DNA of 64,000 nt, taken from positions 80,364,019 through 80,428,018 of the forward strand of contig OY829327.1 in NCBI GenBank assembly GCA_963691655.1. Direction: 5' to 3'. The notes under the pieces were generated by a model. That model was not told where the DNA came from. It was given only the letters and a program-made list of their open reading frames with translations, and made no database searches. Numbering within the stretch: the first letter of the stretch is position 1; each line of letters starts with the position of its first letter. Source of the stretch: Toxonevra muliebris. Its lineage: Eukaryota; Arthropoda; Insecta; Diptera; Pallopteridae. The position numbers and the translations under genes are program-made. Positions 46,925 to 58,847 of the stretch are shown here, piece by piece.

Positions 46925-47480
46925 AGAAAATATTGCTTTTCTGCTCGCGATAGTAGCAACGCGTTTGGAGTTGAAAGTGGGCTGGACTAAATCAAAGCAC
47001 TCAGTCACGAGGACCATTATACCACACCCAAAGATAGAACCAGTAGAAGAGAGTAGAGAGACAGGAAAGTTATGTGAGGGGACAAATGGGAAGAAGAAAG
47101 GTCTAGGGTCTCTCAAGCCCGAACTTCTTTGTTTCACTGATGAACCTTAGAAGCTCAGGAAGAGGAAGAGTATGGACATTATTCATACTCAAGATATCGC
47201 TACCCAACAGCCTTAATCTGATTCTCGTGAACGCCGGACAGCAACAAAGATAATGCTTCGTAGTATCGTCGTCCTCAAGACACGATTGACAAATTGGATT
47301 GGTGATGACGCCCATGTCGGTCAAATGCTGACTACATGTGTTGTGCCCACGTCTAGGATAGCGAAAACCTCCGTTAGGAAGGTTTAGGAGAAAAAATAAA
47401 TTGGTCTCATCGTCCAAGTACCAACCGGATCCAGTACTATTTGAGGTTTTGGATCCGTCGGTATAGAAGACATGACGGAG
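46925..47480 (-). pseudogene. LINE RNase H start fused to C-terminal knuckle (internal deletion)
   Basis: On the minus strand FYTDGSKTSNSTGSGWYLDD, the first RNase H motif, is followed soon by NLPNGGFRYPRRGHNTCSQH and CQSCLEDDDTTKHYLCCCP. The latter is the C..C...H..C knuckle region that normally lies well over 100 residues further on. The middle of the RNase H domain, including its other acidic residues, is therefore deleted. The downstream part (about 46925-47100) is probably C-terminal tail or 3' UTR. Confidence 0.7.
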
Positions 47481-47728
47481 ACCTCATAGATATTTTATTT
47501 TGTGAACAATCAGAATAAGAAACAAACACGGTGAGACCGTCTGCAAAAACGATTTTAAGACCATTAAGGTTAAGCACAAAAATTCTTAAGATATTAATTT
47601 GAAAAAATCAGTACAAAATCAGTACAAAATACAAAAATCAGTGCATTTTCGTATTGATTTCGAGATTTGAAAAAGTCAGTATTTAACAAAAAAATCAGGA
47701 CATGTCCTGATCAAATCAGTACGTCTGG

Positions 47729-49385
47729 CAGAGCTGTAAAAGATTGCAGTCTTCTTCAGTTTGAAGTCAACTGACTTCTAAAAAAAATGATTGCAGTAAT
47801 CCAGTCTTTTCGTGAATGCGGAATTAAGACTTTGAACTTATCCTTCATTTTTGAAGTCAATTTTTTGAAGTCATGAATGATCTGTCTCTTATTTGCAGTC
47901 CTAATCTCAACAAAATATTAATTGACTTGAAGTCATTCATTTTGAAGTCATTTAAAGTGAATTTAAGTCATTGGAAGTCAATTGAAGTCATTTGAAGTCA
48001 ATTGACTTCAATTTACTTTACCGAAATAAATTGAGTTCATGGAAATAACTTGGAAGTCATTTAAGTTATTTTTTCAGAATTTTACACATTTTCATGTTCA
48101 CACTTGTTACGAATTATTTTACTTGTTGCAAATATCCGCCCAAACCCAATACGCTGTATAACAAAGTGTAGTGCACGAGAAACTAACATTTGTAAACTAG
48201 TGTAATCAAAATGCAATGTTATTTTTGTTTTTAAAATTGTGCCGTTAAAACTTAATAAATACATTACACTATTGTCGGCAATTGAAATTTAGAATAGAGA
48301 TGGGCACATGACTTTATTTTCGTGAGAAAGCGAGTGTTAGTAAAAAATAAAGACACGCGAGTACATTCGTGAACGTTACATGATTTTCACGTGAGCAAGC
48401 TAGAGCACGATTTAATTTTTATAATTTCCACGTGAACATGTGTGAGCGCGATATAATTTTCACGTAAAAGTGCGTGAGCAATAATTTAATTTGTTCATGA
48501 TGCCATTTTATTTGTATATGTGTGTACCTAAATTTACATATTTTAGAATAAAAAGACAGCGTGCGTAAGCATGCGTGAAATATTTGGAAAATATCAACGT
48601 TCGTGAATTTTTTAAAAATGTTAGCGTGCGTGAACATGCGTGAGCATTAGTCCAAAAGTATTCACGCGCCCATCTCTAGTAAAAAATATTGCACTTCACT
48701 TTAAGATACAGCATTTTTGGTTGAGGCAGAGGTTTGTAAAAAAAAGTTCGTGGCATGTACATAGTCCTCAAAACCAGAGCTGGGAGGTAATGACTACTTT
48801 TGTAATATAATTACTCATGAAGCGCCATTACTTAAAAGTACAATTTCTCCAATAGGCTTCAAAATTGTTTGAGCTATGCTTATTACTTAATGCAGAGTAT
48901 AATTAAGTTGACTTGATGAACAACAAAGCTTTTTATATTTTCGGTTAAACACACGAAGAGCTTTTTTGTTTAATTAAATAATTATACTACTTATAAATAC
49001 TGTATATTTTTTATCATTCAATAACAGACTTCACTCAGTGAAGGTGAAGTCTCAATTGACTGCAAGACTTCAAACCAATTTGAAGTCATGACTGGGACTT
49101 CAAAACAATTTTAAGTCATGACTGTAACTTCAAACCAATTTGAAGTCATGACTGCGACTTCAAGTATAATGTGAAGTCATGTGAGTGATTGTGACTTATT
49201 TGCCTTGAAGTCTCAAATTGATTGCTATAATCAATGAGCAGTCATTGACTTCAAAAAGACTGGTGACTTACTTTTTTAAAGTCATAAGTCTCAAATGAAA
49301 TCAAAGACTGTAATCTGAAAACGTAATTCATTTGCAGTGACTTCAATGAATGCAGCTTTAAATGACTGCAATTTTTTCAGCTCTG
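47729..49385. mobile_element. hAT-like element with GAAGTCA subterminal arrays, 8-bp TSD ACGTCTGG
   Basis: CAGAGCTGTAAAAGATTGCAGTC at the left is matched by GACTGCAATTTTTTCAGCTCTG at the right, and perfect 8-bp direct repeats ACGTCTGG flank it (47721-47728 and 49386-49393). Both subterminal regions (about 47750-48070 and 49020-49330) are packed with TTGAAGTCA / TGACTTCAA motifs in both orientations. This is the arrangement expected of clustered transposase binding sites in hAT elements (inference). 1657 bp, no transposase frame. Another element is nested at 48297..48676. Confidence 0.88.
48297..48676. mobile_element. MITE-like element, GAGATGGGC ends, TA-flanked
   Basis: GAGATGGGCACATG at the left and CACGCGCCCATCTC at the right form inverted ends, each bordered by TA. 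A TA duplication is possible, but TA is weak evidence. The interior repeats CGTGAGCATGCGTGA-like words many times. Nested in the hAT-like element. Confidence 0.6.
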
Positions 49386-49651
49386 ACGTCTGGCTACCCT
49401 AATAAAATACAAAAATAATTGTTTTCCACGTACCCCCATTTTTTTAAAAATCCTAAAAGCTATGATAGTTAAAAGCTCGACCTGACTCAAAAAATTTTTT
49501 TTGTAGATTAGTGATCAGCATCGAAAATAACTCCAGAAAAACCATATGAGAACTCAAAAATTTGTTTTCCTGTTGTATAGCGTAATCAATCCCGAGAGCT
49601 TTCAATTCTTATGATGTCCTTTAAATCTATCGGTCATTTCATAACTTTTTA

Positions 49652-50921
49652 CAGGGTGACAATTGTAAAGTGATGCAAGTTTAATACTCTGCAGCAAGCT
49701 TTGCCATTTACCGTTACTTTAATTTAAAAAGCAAATTCATTCATCATTGGCTTTGCTTTTAATTTCATTTGAATTTTTGTTATTACATTTTGAAATTTCC
49801 ATAAAAATGGACAAGGAAAATATTCGTCGTGAAATTATGAAATTTCATTTGGCAAATTATAGTAGCCGTCAAATTGCAAAGGCTTTAAATTTGTCAAGTC
49901 GTACGGTAGACCGACCTATTATTCGATATAATGAAACTGGAGATAGAGACCGGGGAAGATTTTCAACAGTTGCCACTACTGGTTTAACAGAAAAAATTCG
50001 TAAACGAATCAAGCGAAATCCAAGGCGCTCAATGAGAAAAATCGCTAAGGAAGTGGGAGTAAACCGTGAAACAGTGCAAATCATTGCAAAATCAAAGCTT
50101 AATCTTAAGCCGTACAAGCTCCGAAAAGCTCAAGATCTGACACAAAAAAAGAAAGATTTGCGACTGCAAAGATGCAAGGCGTTGCTACGCTCCTCCGTGT
50201 TAAAAAATGTTGTTTACAGATGAAAAAATTTTCACGGTTGAACAACATTTCAATGCGCAAAATGACCGAATGTGGCTAACATCATCATCGCAACAAAATA
50301 GGACTGTTGGCCGAGTTCAAAAGCCAGCTTCCGTTATGGTATGGGCTGGAGTTTCCGCTAATGCCAGAACCCCTCTAATATTCATTGAAGAGGGTGTTAA
50401 AATTGACCAGGTTGTTTATCGGAGCATTTTAAATGAACATGTTCTTCCCTGTGCCCAAGATACATTTGGAAATGAAAACTGGACTTTCCAGCAAGATTCT
50501 GCTTTCCTTCCCACATGGCAAAATTAACGCAAACATGGATAAAAGACAATTTTTCTAGATTCATAACATCTCAAGAATGGCCACCATACTCCCCAGACTT
50601 GAATCCAATGGACTACTCTATTTGGAGTATTTTAGAGAGTAAGGCTTGTGCATCTCAACACCACAGTCTGGAGTCGCTGACAAATTCATTAGAGAAAGCC
50701 TGGACTGAAATTGATCAGGAAGTCTTGCGGCGAACAGTTCTACGATTTCCGGATCGATTGAAGGCATGTGTGCAGGCTAAAGGAGGTTATATTGAATGAG
50801 GTGGGGTTCAAATGAATGCTTATATATTCAGCAATGTTAACACTTAATTGTACTTAATGGAAGTACGTCCTTTTGAAAATAACTGCTGAAATGTGTGCGT
50901 CACTTTACGATTGTCACCCTG
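49652..50921 (+). mobile_element. maT (DD37D) mariner-like element, copy A, TA-flanked
   Basis: The ends CAGGGTGACAATTGTAAAGT and, on the opposite strand, CAGGGTGACAATCGTAAAGT are inverted repeats of about 25 bp with TA outside both (49650-49651 and 50922-50923). 1270 bp. Nearly identical to copy B at 56671..57893, but with 47 extra bases between the left end and the gene. Confidence 0.92.
49807..50799 (+). pseudogene. maT transposase, copy A, two frameshifts
   Basis: ATG at 49807 opens MDKENIRREIMKFHLANYSS, a paired helix-turn-helix DNA-binding region (SSRQIAKALNLSSRTVDR, then RSMRKIAKEVGVNRETVQII). The frame ends at 50221-50223. The catalytic half starts one frame over at MLFTDEKIF (first aspartate) and is broken again at QQDSAFLPTWQN, where two extra bases follow the second aspartate. 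The last part holds WPPYSPDLNPMDYSIW with the third aspartate. The first shift lies in an A6 run and is shared with copy B; the second is private. Open frames upstream of the ATG are UTR read-through. Confidence 0.9.
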
Positions 50922-50923
50922 TA

Positions 50924-51705
50924 TATAGTTACGTTTTATTTGGGCACAAACGTTTCCAACTTTTTTTTTTAATTTCAACATTCTTGTACTTAACTCCTCT
51001 TTTAAAAAATCCACGAAGAAAATTCCCTCATCAGGCGGTCCTCTCTATTACGCGTACTCGTTTGGCAATTAAAACTACGCTTTATTCACATCGAAAAAAA
51101 AAAAATATTTCTGCACTTATGTAAGTATGAGTCTAGAGAGAAAAAAGTGTTGTGTTTTTATTATTACTTATTTCTTCAAGTTTTATGCACTTGAAAAAAA
51201 TACTTAAAATTCTTTAAAGGAAACAAAAATTGCGTTAAATCTTTCTTAACATATTTTATAAACTAAATGGTTTTTTTTCATGTTTATTTAATTATGACAA
51301 CTTATGATACTCAAAGTCAATCAAAGTCAAAGCAAAAAAATACACAATGTATGTTAAAATAGAAAAAATTAAAAGGAAATTATCATCAAGAAGCAGATGA
51401 AAAAGAAGACAAAGAAAAAGAAGAAGAAGAAGTGCTCATCAAGATTCCACTAGAAAAACGCAATGCGCCACATAATTATTATAACACATAGCTGCCTCAA
51501 GTTGTATAGTGCAACTAAATACAAAATGGAAACAAAAAAACAAAACATACGCACTAGAAGAAGATAGACAGATAGATAGACAGACAGACAGATTGGCAGA
51601 CAGACAGAAACACATCGTGAGGGACGATGGCAGTAGCACATGCATAAGTCATAAGTTTTAACGCGTTTAACGCTTCAACAAAACAACAACAAAAAGTAGT
51701 GAACT
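50924..51705. other. Noncoding, GAAGAA and CAGACAGA repeats
   Basis: No gene recognised. (GAA)n near 51405-51435 and a GACAGATAGATAGACAGACA-type run at 51565-51610. Confidence 0.5.
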
Positions 51706-51713
51706 GCGATGAC

Positions 51714-52626
51714 CAGGGATGCCAACTCATTTTTTCTCTCTCCCCGATAACCCTCAAGAAATTCCCTGATTTTCGATCGATTTGCTCGCATTAGTATAAT
51801 TTCATATTATAACAGCGCTACACGCACTTTCCATATAAACATTTTACAAAAACGCGATTGACCTCAGTGAGTGTTATTTTAAGGCGGCCCTGAACTTTCT
51901 CGGTCCAAAACTTAACAAATTCTTATGGGACTGGTAGATTAATAGAAACGTACTTTCTGTCTCCGGAATTCTTAACAGTCCATTCTTCAGTCCACTTTTG
52001 GGCATCAAGTTCTCAAAGGAGAGGACACTGGATTTCTTTTGACTCAAATAAAAAATGGCAAAAGCTTTGTTTTGAGAAAAACGGGTTCAAAGTTTTGACT
52101 ATCGGTTTTTAACATATAAAGTATACTTCATCTTCTTTATGATGGCTGATCGTAATTTGTAAGTTTACAGATTAGTCATTAAGAGGACGAAGGCATAGCT
52201 AAGCCTTTCTGAACGGCAGAAAGGGAAATCGAAGAGACTGCGCGACTGTTTTGGCCTGACTGACACTCGCTGCTATAATCGTCTATATTTACGAAAAAAA
52301 TCTGCGTTCTCTGAAATTTTTAGAAAAAAACTTTCGAAAAATAATACTTTCAAATTGCACACTTTTTTAAAAATCGATTTCTCCAAACCATTAAATTGCA
52401 GGGCCTGCTTAAGAAAATATGAAGATTTTAAGACCCAAAATATGAAATATTTCATAATTTAAACGTTTTACATCACATAAAATTTGACAAAAAATATTTT
52501 ACAGACTTTAATTACTAAAAGCTAAATAACTTCGAATTCCCCGCAAAAAACAGCTCATTCCCCGATTCCCCGCACCAAGTAAAATTCCCCGCAAATCGGG
52601 GAACTCCCCGCAAGTTGGCATCGCTG
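51714..52626. mobile_element. hAT-like non-autonomous element, 8-bp TSD GCGATGAC
   Basis: CAGGGATGCCAACT at 51714 pairs with AGTTGGCATCGCTG ending at 52626 (13 of 14), with perfect 8-bp direct repeats GCGATGAC at 51706-51713 and 52627-52634. The right subterminal region repeats TTCCCCGC / CCCCGCAA several times and the left has CTCCCCGAT. 913 bp, no transposase frame. The ends resemble those at 5852..6173. Confidence 0.87.
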
Positions 52627-52629
52627 GCG

Positions 52630-52745
52630 ATGACGTTGGCGATGAAGATGATGATCATTACAATGGTGATGGTGATGATGTTGATATTGATGATAATGTC
52701 GATGTTGGTGATGATGTTGATGTAGCTTAGAATGATGATGACAAC
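52630..52745. repeat. (GAT)n-type microsatellite
   Basis: GATGAT/GTTGAT trinucleotide-rich sequence directly right of the hAT-like element. It explains the histidine-rich open frame on the minus strand. Confidence 0.8.
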
Positions 52746-54479
52746 AGCATTCCAAATGCATAAAGATGTTAAGCACCGAGATAAGGTGTCATTAAAATTC
52801 CATGCAGCAACCGCCACTGAAAAGAAAACAAAAAAATAATAAAAACGATCTAACGATCGAAATGCAACATGTTGCAGCTGCCGCTGTTTGTTGATATTGC
52901 TATTGATGGCGATGTTGTTGCATTTGCAGCTTCTGTGTTAATGTCTAATGTGTGATTTAAATCTTGTTGTAAAAGACAAAATGAAATATACAAATACATA
53001 CTTTGCTTTGGCAAAAGTTACTCAAGTCAATCAAGAGGCAACAGCGATGTAAAAATAGCGCAACATTAGTCAGAAAAATAAGCAATAAAAGGAAAAAGAA
53101 GGTGCCAACTAATACCGTCTGTTGCATTACTACTAAAAACAAAAATTTATACATATTGGTTGCTGTCATTTGGCGGCACCATCACCATCAACATCACCTT
53201 CATCATACATGCAACATGCACATGCAACCACAGAAGCTATATAAAAATTATGTCTAGCTAAGAAACCAAAAAAAAAAAAATAAAAAAAAGGAACGCTCGT
53301 AACGAAACTCACACTTCTGACCTCAACCATGTCAAAATGCAGCAGCGAGGGTGGCTGGCCCAAAGACTTTGTAGTTTCAACTAAATATTCCTGTGAAATG
53401 GCATAAATACTGGAGGTGTGATGAGGAAGGTGGTACCCAGGAGGCACAAATAACAACGTATGCAACTTAAATAAGTAATTGCCTTTTGTTTAGTGAGTAA
53501 AGCTGAAAGTGAGTTTTAAAGTGAAACTTTTTTTCTTTTTTTTTTGAATTATTGCAGTAGGTCATGCAAATAAATTGTGTGTGTATGTGTGCTGCTGTTA
53601 TAGTGTGATTTCATAGCGGGCTGAACAAAACTAAAATAAAAATTGACTGCAATGTAAAAAAAAAAATGGTAATTTACTATCATTAATAAAACTGTTGGTA
53701 TTATAATTATTAGGGTGGTATTTTAATTCAGGAGCGAAAATCATAAAGGGTGCTGTAATAATTCAGAAGGGAGGTGGGGTTTTTTTCGCTAGAGCAAAGT
53801 AATGAACCCAGGAATTGTACGCCGTGGTTTGCGTAGGCACCACTTTACTTTACGGCAACCACTAAATACCCTACACAGTTTCTAATAAAAATAACTCTTC
53901 GGTTTTTTTCACTCTTTAAAAAATGAAATTAATAACTATTTTTTAATGGTAATTTGTAATCGCTGATTTCGATCATGTAATGAGACTTTTTCTAACACAA
54001 CTGGGATTCTTACTATTAATAAAGCACAATAACGCAGAATTTCTACGAAAAAGAAATTTGTCAAAAAAAAAAGTTACTCAGACAGCAATACTCCACCACA
54101 CAATTTCCATGTTACATGGCCATGACCGGTCGCCCAATCCATTAAAAGGTCTTCGGAAAAATATTTCCCATCGAAAACCACTTGCGGTCAGTGAAGGTTA
54201 AATCCATCCGAGTCCTATTTTACGTATGAAAGCCTAGAAATTCTTTCCTTTTTTCAATAGGCCCTTACTCGCCTATTGGTTCAGCGCTACGCATTGCATA
54301 GACACGCTAAGTAGGATTCCCCCTGAGCTAAGAAGAGCGGACACAACCTCAGTTCCTCAGTCTGGCAAACAGCAGATTGAATAAACTTTCCACTTGTGCT
54401 GTAGTCAATTCAACAATTAGGGAAGGACGGAGGAAAAAATAAATGGAAAGATTCAGTTAGGGAAAAAGTAAAATACAGA
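52746..54479. other. Noncoding, nothing recognised
   Basis: No gene recognised. CATCACCATCA-type repeats lie near 53178-53210 and A runs near 53266-53290. Confidence 0.45.
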
Positions 54480-55400
54480 AGAAAGTATGGGGCGCAGATC
54501 TAAGAGAGGAGTTAAGGGTGAATGGAAAGAGCGGAGGTAGTGATGGAGGGAAAGATATAGAAAAGGAAGGAGAGGGGAGGACGTATGGATAGACGAACGG
54601 AGAGAAAGATAGGTGGTGTGAAGGATGGAGGGAAGAATGTAGAGAAGGATGAAGGAAAGAATGGAAGGAAGGATTGAAGGGAACGATGGAGGGAAAGATG
54701 GGTAGAATGATAGAGGGAAGGATGGGGAGAAGTATGGAGGAAGGATGGGGGAAGGATGGGGGGAAGGATGGAGGGAAGGATGGAGGGAAGAATGGGGAGA
54801 ATGATGAATGAAGGGAAGGATGGGTGGAAAGACGGAGTGAAAGATGGAGGGAATGATGAAGGGAAGAATGGGGAAAAGGATGGGAGAAAAGATGGAGGGG
54901 AAGATGAAGGGAGGGATGAAGGGAACGATGGAGGGAAAGATGGGGAGAATGATGGAGGGAAGGATGGATATAAGCGATAAGGGGAAGTTGGAAGGATGGG
55001 GAGAAGTATGGAGGGAAAGATGAGAAAAGTGATGGAGGGAAGGATGGGGAGAAATATGGAGGGAGGATAGACGGTAGGATGGAGGGGAAGATGGAGGTAA
55101 GGATGGAGGTAAGGATGGAGGGAAGGATGGAGGGAAGGATGAAAGGAAGGATGGAGGGAAGGATGGAGGGAAAGATGGAAGGAAGAATGGAGGGAAGGAT
55201 GGAGGGATGGATGGATGGGAAGATGGAGGAAAGGATGGAGGGAAGGTTGGAGGAAAGATAGAGGGAAAGATGGGGAGGAAGATGGACGGAAGGATGGATA
55301 TAAGCGATAAGGGGATGTTGGAAGAAAGGATGTAGGGAAGGATAGAAAAGAAAAATGTAAATGTAAGAAAGGATGGGCGGAAGGATGATGGAAAGCTGAG
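54480..55400. repeat. 12-bp minisatellite (GGGAAGGATGGA)n, ~0.9 kb
   Basis: Units GGGAAGGATGGA / GGGAAAGATGGG follow in register over about 900 bp. A variant block containing GGATATAAGCGATAAGGGGA occurs twice, 330 bp apart (54965 and 55295), which shows a longer duplication laid over the 12-bp period. The 300-350-codon minus-strand frames (Pro/Ser/His/Leu-rich, FPPSFPPS-like) are products of the period and not a gene. Confidence 0.92.
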
Positions 55401-56670
55401 ATCACAAAATAACCAAGCACCTGGCTTGGCTACACTTATTTGGACGAAATAAAAATTTTTTACCGATGAAAATCTCTTGCAGTTTGATTGTTGGTCATGA
55501 ATCAAAATAATGTTTAAAGGAACGAAAAAGTTAACCCTCTCTTCACCAACCCCTCTCCCACTTCATACTTATGACGCCTTATTAAGGGCGTTAGAAATAA
55601 TCGCTAGCTAATCACAACCAATATATCTTGTTCATAATTTGTAGGGCATTTATTTTATAATGACTTTGTGTGATAATGATATATTAAGCGACGTATTTAT
55701 GCACGAACATAAGCACATTCATGTATACAGTTAAGGTCAGTGAAATAAGCAGTGACGGATGAGAAATGTTTCGTATCCCGAAAACAATAGTTTTGAGCAG
55801 TTGGAATAAAAATAATTTGTACCTCAAAGGTTTTAAAAAAATTACAAAAATCTTGGAGACTCTAATAAACTATGTAAACGATCAAAAAAATATGAATGTA
55901 ATCCATATTGATTTTGATCAAAATATATTGACTTCGTTGACTTTTAAATACATTGAAAAAATTATGAAACATGGCTGTGGCTTTTAGATTGCCTAATGGG
56001 GGATATTTTGTAGGCAGCTGATTACAAAATATTCGGATACTAAAATGTGTTGACAACTATTTCCAATTAATTCCAAGACTATCAGTTTCAACTATGAAGA
56101 GATTACCATTACACTTCTTACAACTAAATTGGTTCCATTCTTTGTATCAATGGATACTAAAAAGTACGTGAACGTCATGGTTTGCATTTCAAGATAATGC
56201 TTACAATCTTGTCTTGAGTACAGAATATCCGAAAGACAGATAGTTTACTTCTGTAGATGCGGAGGCTTAGTGGACTATATGCGCCACTATCTGTTGATAG
56301 TGTAGTCATTTTAATACAATATATTTTCAGATTACTTAGCAGAATCTTTAAAGTTGTGCCCAAAATATTAACTTGGCCATTCAAATCATGGGTTCTCAAC
56401 AAACCATGGAAATGAATATCATCATTTTAGCATTCGAAACGAACTCGAAAATGAATTCGGTAACAAGTCCTCGCTATAGCATTCGAAACGAATTCGTTTT
56501 AGTAAAGTAGAAAAAATAGAAAAGAATTCAAAATACAAATTTATTGTCAAAAATTTATTGTCTTAAAATTTGAAACGGCATTGAAAAAAACTATTGATTT
56601 TGAAAAGCTGGTGAGGACAAATTTATGAACTATAAAAAAAAATATAAATAATATATTTTACTTGTATGTA
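55401..56670. other. Noncoding, nothing recognised
   Basis: No gene recognised. TAGCATTCGAAACGAAYTCG occurs twice (about 56429 and 56477). Confidence 0.5.
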
Positions 56671-57893
56671 CAGGGTGACAATTGTAAAGTGACGCAAGTT
56701 TATAGCAAATTCATTCATCATTGGCTTTGCTTTTAATTTCATTTGAATTTTTGTTATTACATTTGGAAATTTCCATAAAAATGGACAAGGAAAATATTCG
56801 TCGTGAAATTATGAAATTTCATTTGGCAAATTATAGTAGCCGTCAAATTGCAAAGGCTTTAAATTTGTCAAGTCGTACGGTAGACCGAGCTATTATTCGA
56901 TATAATGAAACTGGAGATAGAGACCGGGGAAGATTTTCAACAGTTGCCACTACTGGTTTAACAGAAAAAATTCGTAAACGAATCAAGCGAAATCCAAGGC
57001 GCTCAATGAGAAAAATCGCTAAGGAAGTGGGAGTAAACCGTGAAACAGTGCAAATCATTGCAAAATCAAAGCTTAATCTTAAGCCGTACAAGCTCCGAAA
57101 AGCTCAAGATCTGACACAAAAAAAGAAAGATTTGCGACTGCAAAGATGCAAGGCGTTGCTACGCTCCTCCGTGTTAAAAAATGTTGTTTACAGATGAAAA
57201 AATTTTCACGGTTGAACAAAATTTCAATGCGCAAAATGACCGAATGTGGCTAACATCATCATCGCAACAAAATAGGACTGTTGGCCGAGTTCAAAAGCCA
57301 GCTTCCGTTATGGTATGGGCTGGAGTTTCCGCTAATGCCAGAACCAATCTAATATTCGTTGAAGAGGGTGTTAAAATTGACCAGGTTGTTTATCGGAGCA
57401 TTTTAAATGAACATGTTCTTCCCAGGGCCCAAGATACATTTGGAAATGAAAACTGGACTTTCCAGCAAGATTTTGCACCTTCCCACATGGCAAAATTAAC
57501 GCAAACATGGATAAAAGACAATTTTTCTGGATTCATAACATCTCAAGAATGGCCACCATACTCCCCAGACTTGAATCCAATGGACTACTCTATTTGGAGT
57601 ATTTTAGAGAGTAAGGCTTGTGCATCTCAACACCACAGTCTGGAGTCGCTGACAAATTCATTAGAGAAAGCCTGGACTGAAATTGATCAGGAAGTCCTGC
57701 GGCGAACAGTCCTACGATTTCCGGATCGATTGAAGGCATGTGTGCAGGCTAAAGGAGGTTATATTGAATGAGGTGGGGTTCAAATGAATGCTTATATATT
57801 CAGCAATGTTAACACTTAATTGTACTTAATGGAAGTACGTCCTTTTGAAAATAACTGCTGAAATGTGTGCGTCACTTTAAGATTGTCACCCTG
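56671..57893 (+). mobile_element. maT (DD37D) mariner-like element, copy B, TA-flanked
   Basis: Ends CAGGGTGACAATTGTAAAGT and, on the opposite strand, CAGGGTGACAATCTTAAAGT, with TA outside both (56669-56670 and 57894-57895). 1223 bp. High identity to copy A suggests recent transposition of this family. Confidence 0.92.
56781..57771 (+). pseudogene. maT transposase, copy B, one frameshift
   Basis: ATG at 56781 begins the helix-turn-helix half (MDKENIRREIMKF, SSRQIAKALNLSSRTVDRAI, RKIAKEVGVNRETVQII), which stops at 57195-57197. The catalytic half is intact from 57181 to 57771: MLFTDEKIF (first D), ENWTFQQDFAPSHMAK (second D) and WPPYSPDLNPMDYSIW (third D). The second and third aspartates are 37 residues apart, the maT (DD37D) spacing. 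Only a +1 shift at an A6 run (about 57174-57182) separates the halves; with one A fewer the protein would be continuous (VLKMLFTDEK). Either the family copied from a dead or slippage-dependent source, or one base is wrong in the assembly. Confidence 0.9.
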
Positions 57894-57895
57894 TA

Positions 57896-58847
57896 ATAGG
57901 GTGGCGATTTCTTGTTACTTGGAGCTCGAAGTCATCGCGACTTTGTATTCAGATGCTGATTTGATATTATGGATGACTGATTGGCTCCAATGTTCAGCTG
58001 GGGTGGGACTGGTAATAAGTTCGTCTTAAAAAATACAATCACTGCAACTGTAATTTGAAGTACATGTTTCTTTTATGTCTTGGTAATATTATTGAATAAA
58101 AATTAGTTAAAAAAGCCTTTTAAAATAACTTTTGGTATTCGTTTGGTTTGTAAAAAAACAAAAAAAAAAAAGTTTCGTAAACGATTCGCTAATGATACTA
58201 TAAAAGACTTAAAAAAAAAAATTATTTATGTGATATGAAAAATTTTTCATCTTTCACTGCTATTTTATTGACCGTAGCTGTATATTTCTGTGTATCTGTT
58301 CATATACAGTTGTGTACATAGTATTAGAAGTGAAATAAAACTTTTTGAGAAATATTGAGACAGAATTTAGCTTAAAATTATACCTTGAAGCTTTAAAGAT
58401 AAGAAAATTGGAGATATTCCACTATGTTTTGAGATTATAGATTTTTTCAAAATAATCTAACTATTTTCTTTTATTAGATAAAAGATTATTTTAATACAAA
58501 AAGTTTTAATGTCTCAGACATTTAACGCTTCACCTAAACTTTATTTTGATATTTCGCTAAAAAATATTATTTTCGTGAATTTTTGCTTTTATGTTATTTT
58601 GCTATGTAATATTATTATGAACATAACTGTACTTATAGGTATAAGATACCTAAAATATTTAACAAATAATGCATATTATTTTAATCACCGGTAAAACCTC
58701 TAGAGTACAATTAATCTAGTTGAATCTAACATTAATTCGAATATATGTAAGTTATGAAAAAAAGAAGCTCATGAAATAAAAAGTTTAAACTTAAATTGTA
58801 GTTTAATTTTGCGTGAACAACATTTCAAAAATATTCGCTGTAACAAT
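57896..58847. other. AT-rich upstream region of the receptor gene
   Basis: No recognisable gene. The small open frame 58509-58694 is AT-rich and hydrophobic, without motif. Any promoter or 5' exon of the IR gene should lie here, but none could be identified. Confidence 0.45.

Noticed and set aside
49747..49806. N-terminal extension of the maT transposase (MALLLISFEF...)
   Set aside because: It opens from a TTG in the 5' UTR of the element; the ATG at 49807 starts the recognisable protein.
54453..55505. A 350-codon minus-strand open frame rich in Pro, Ser, His and Leu
   Set aside because: It is the translation of a 12-bp minisatellite without stop codons; two overlapping frames are equally open and no domain or start context supports a gene.
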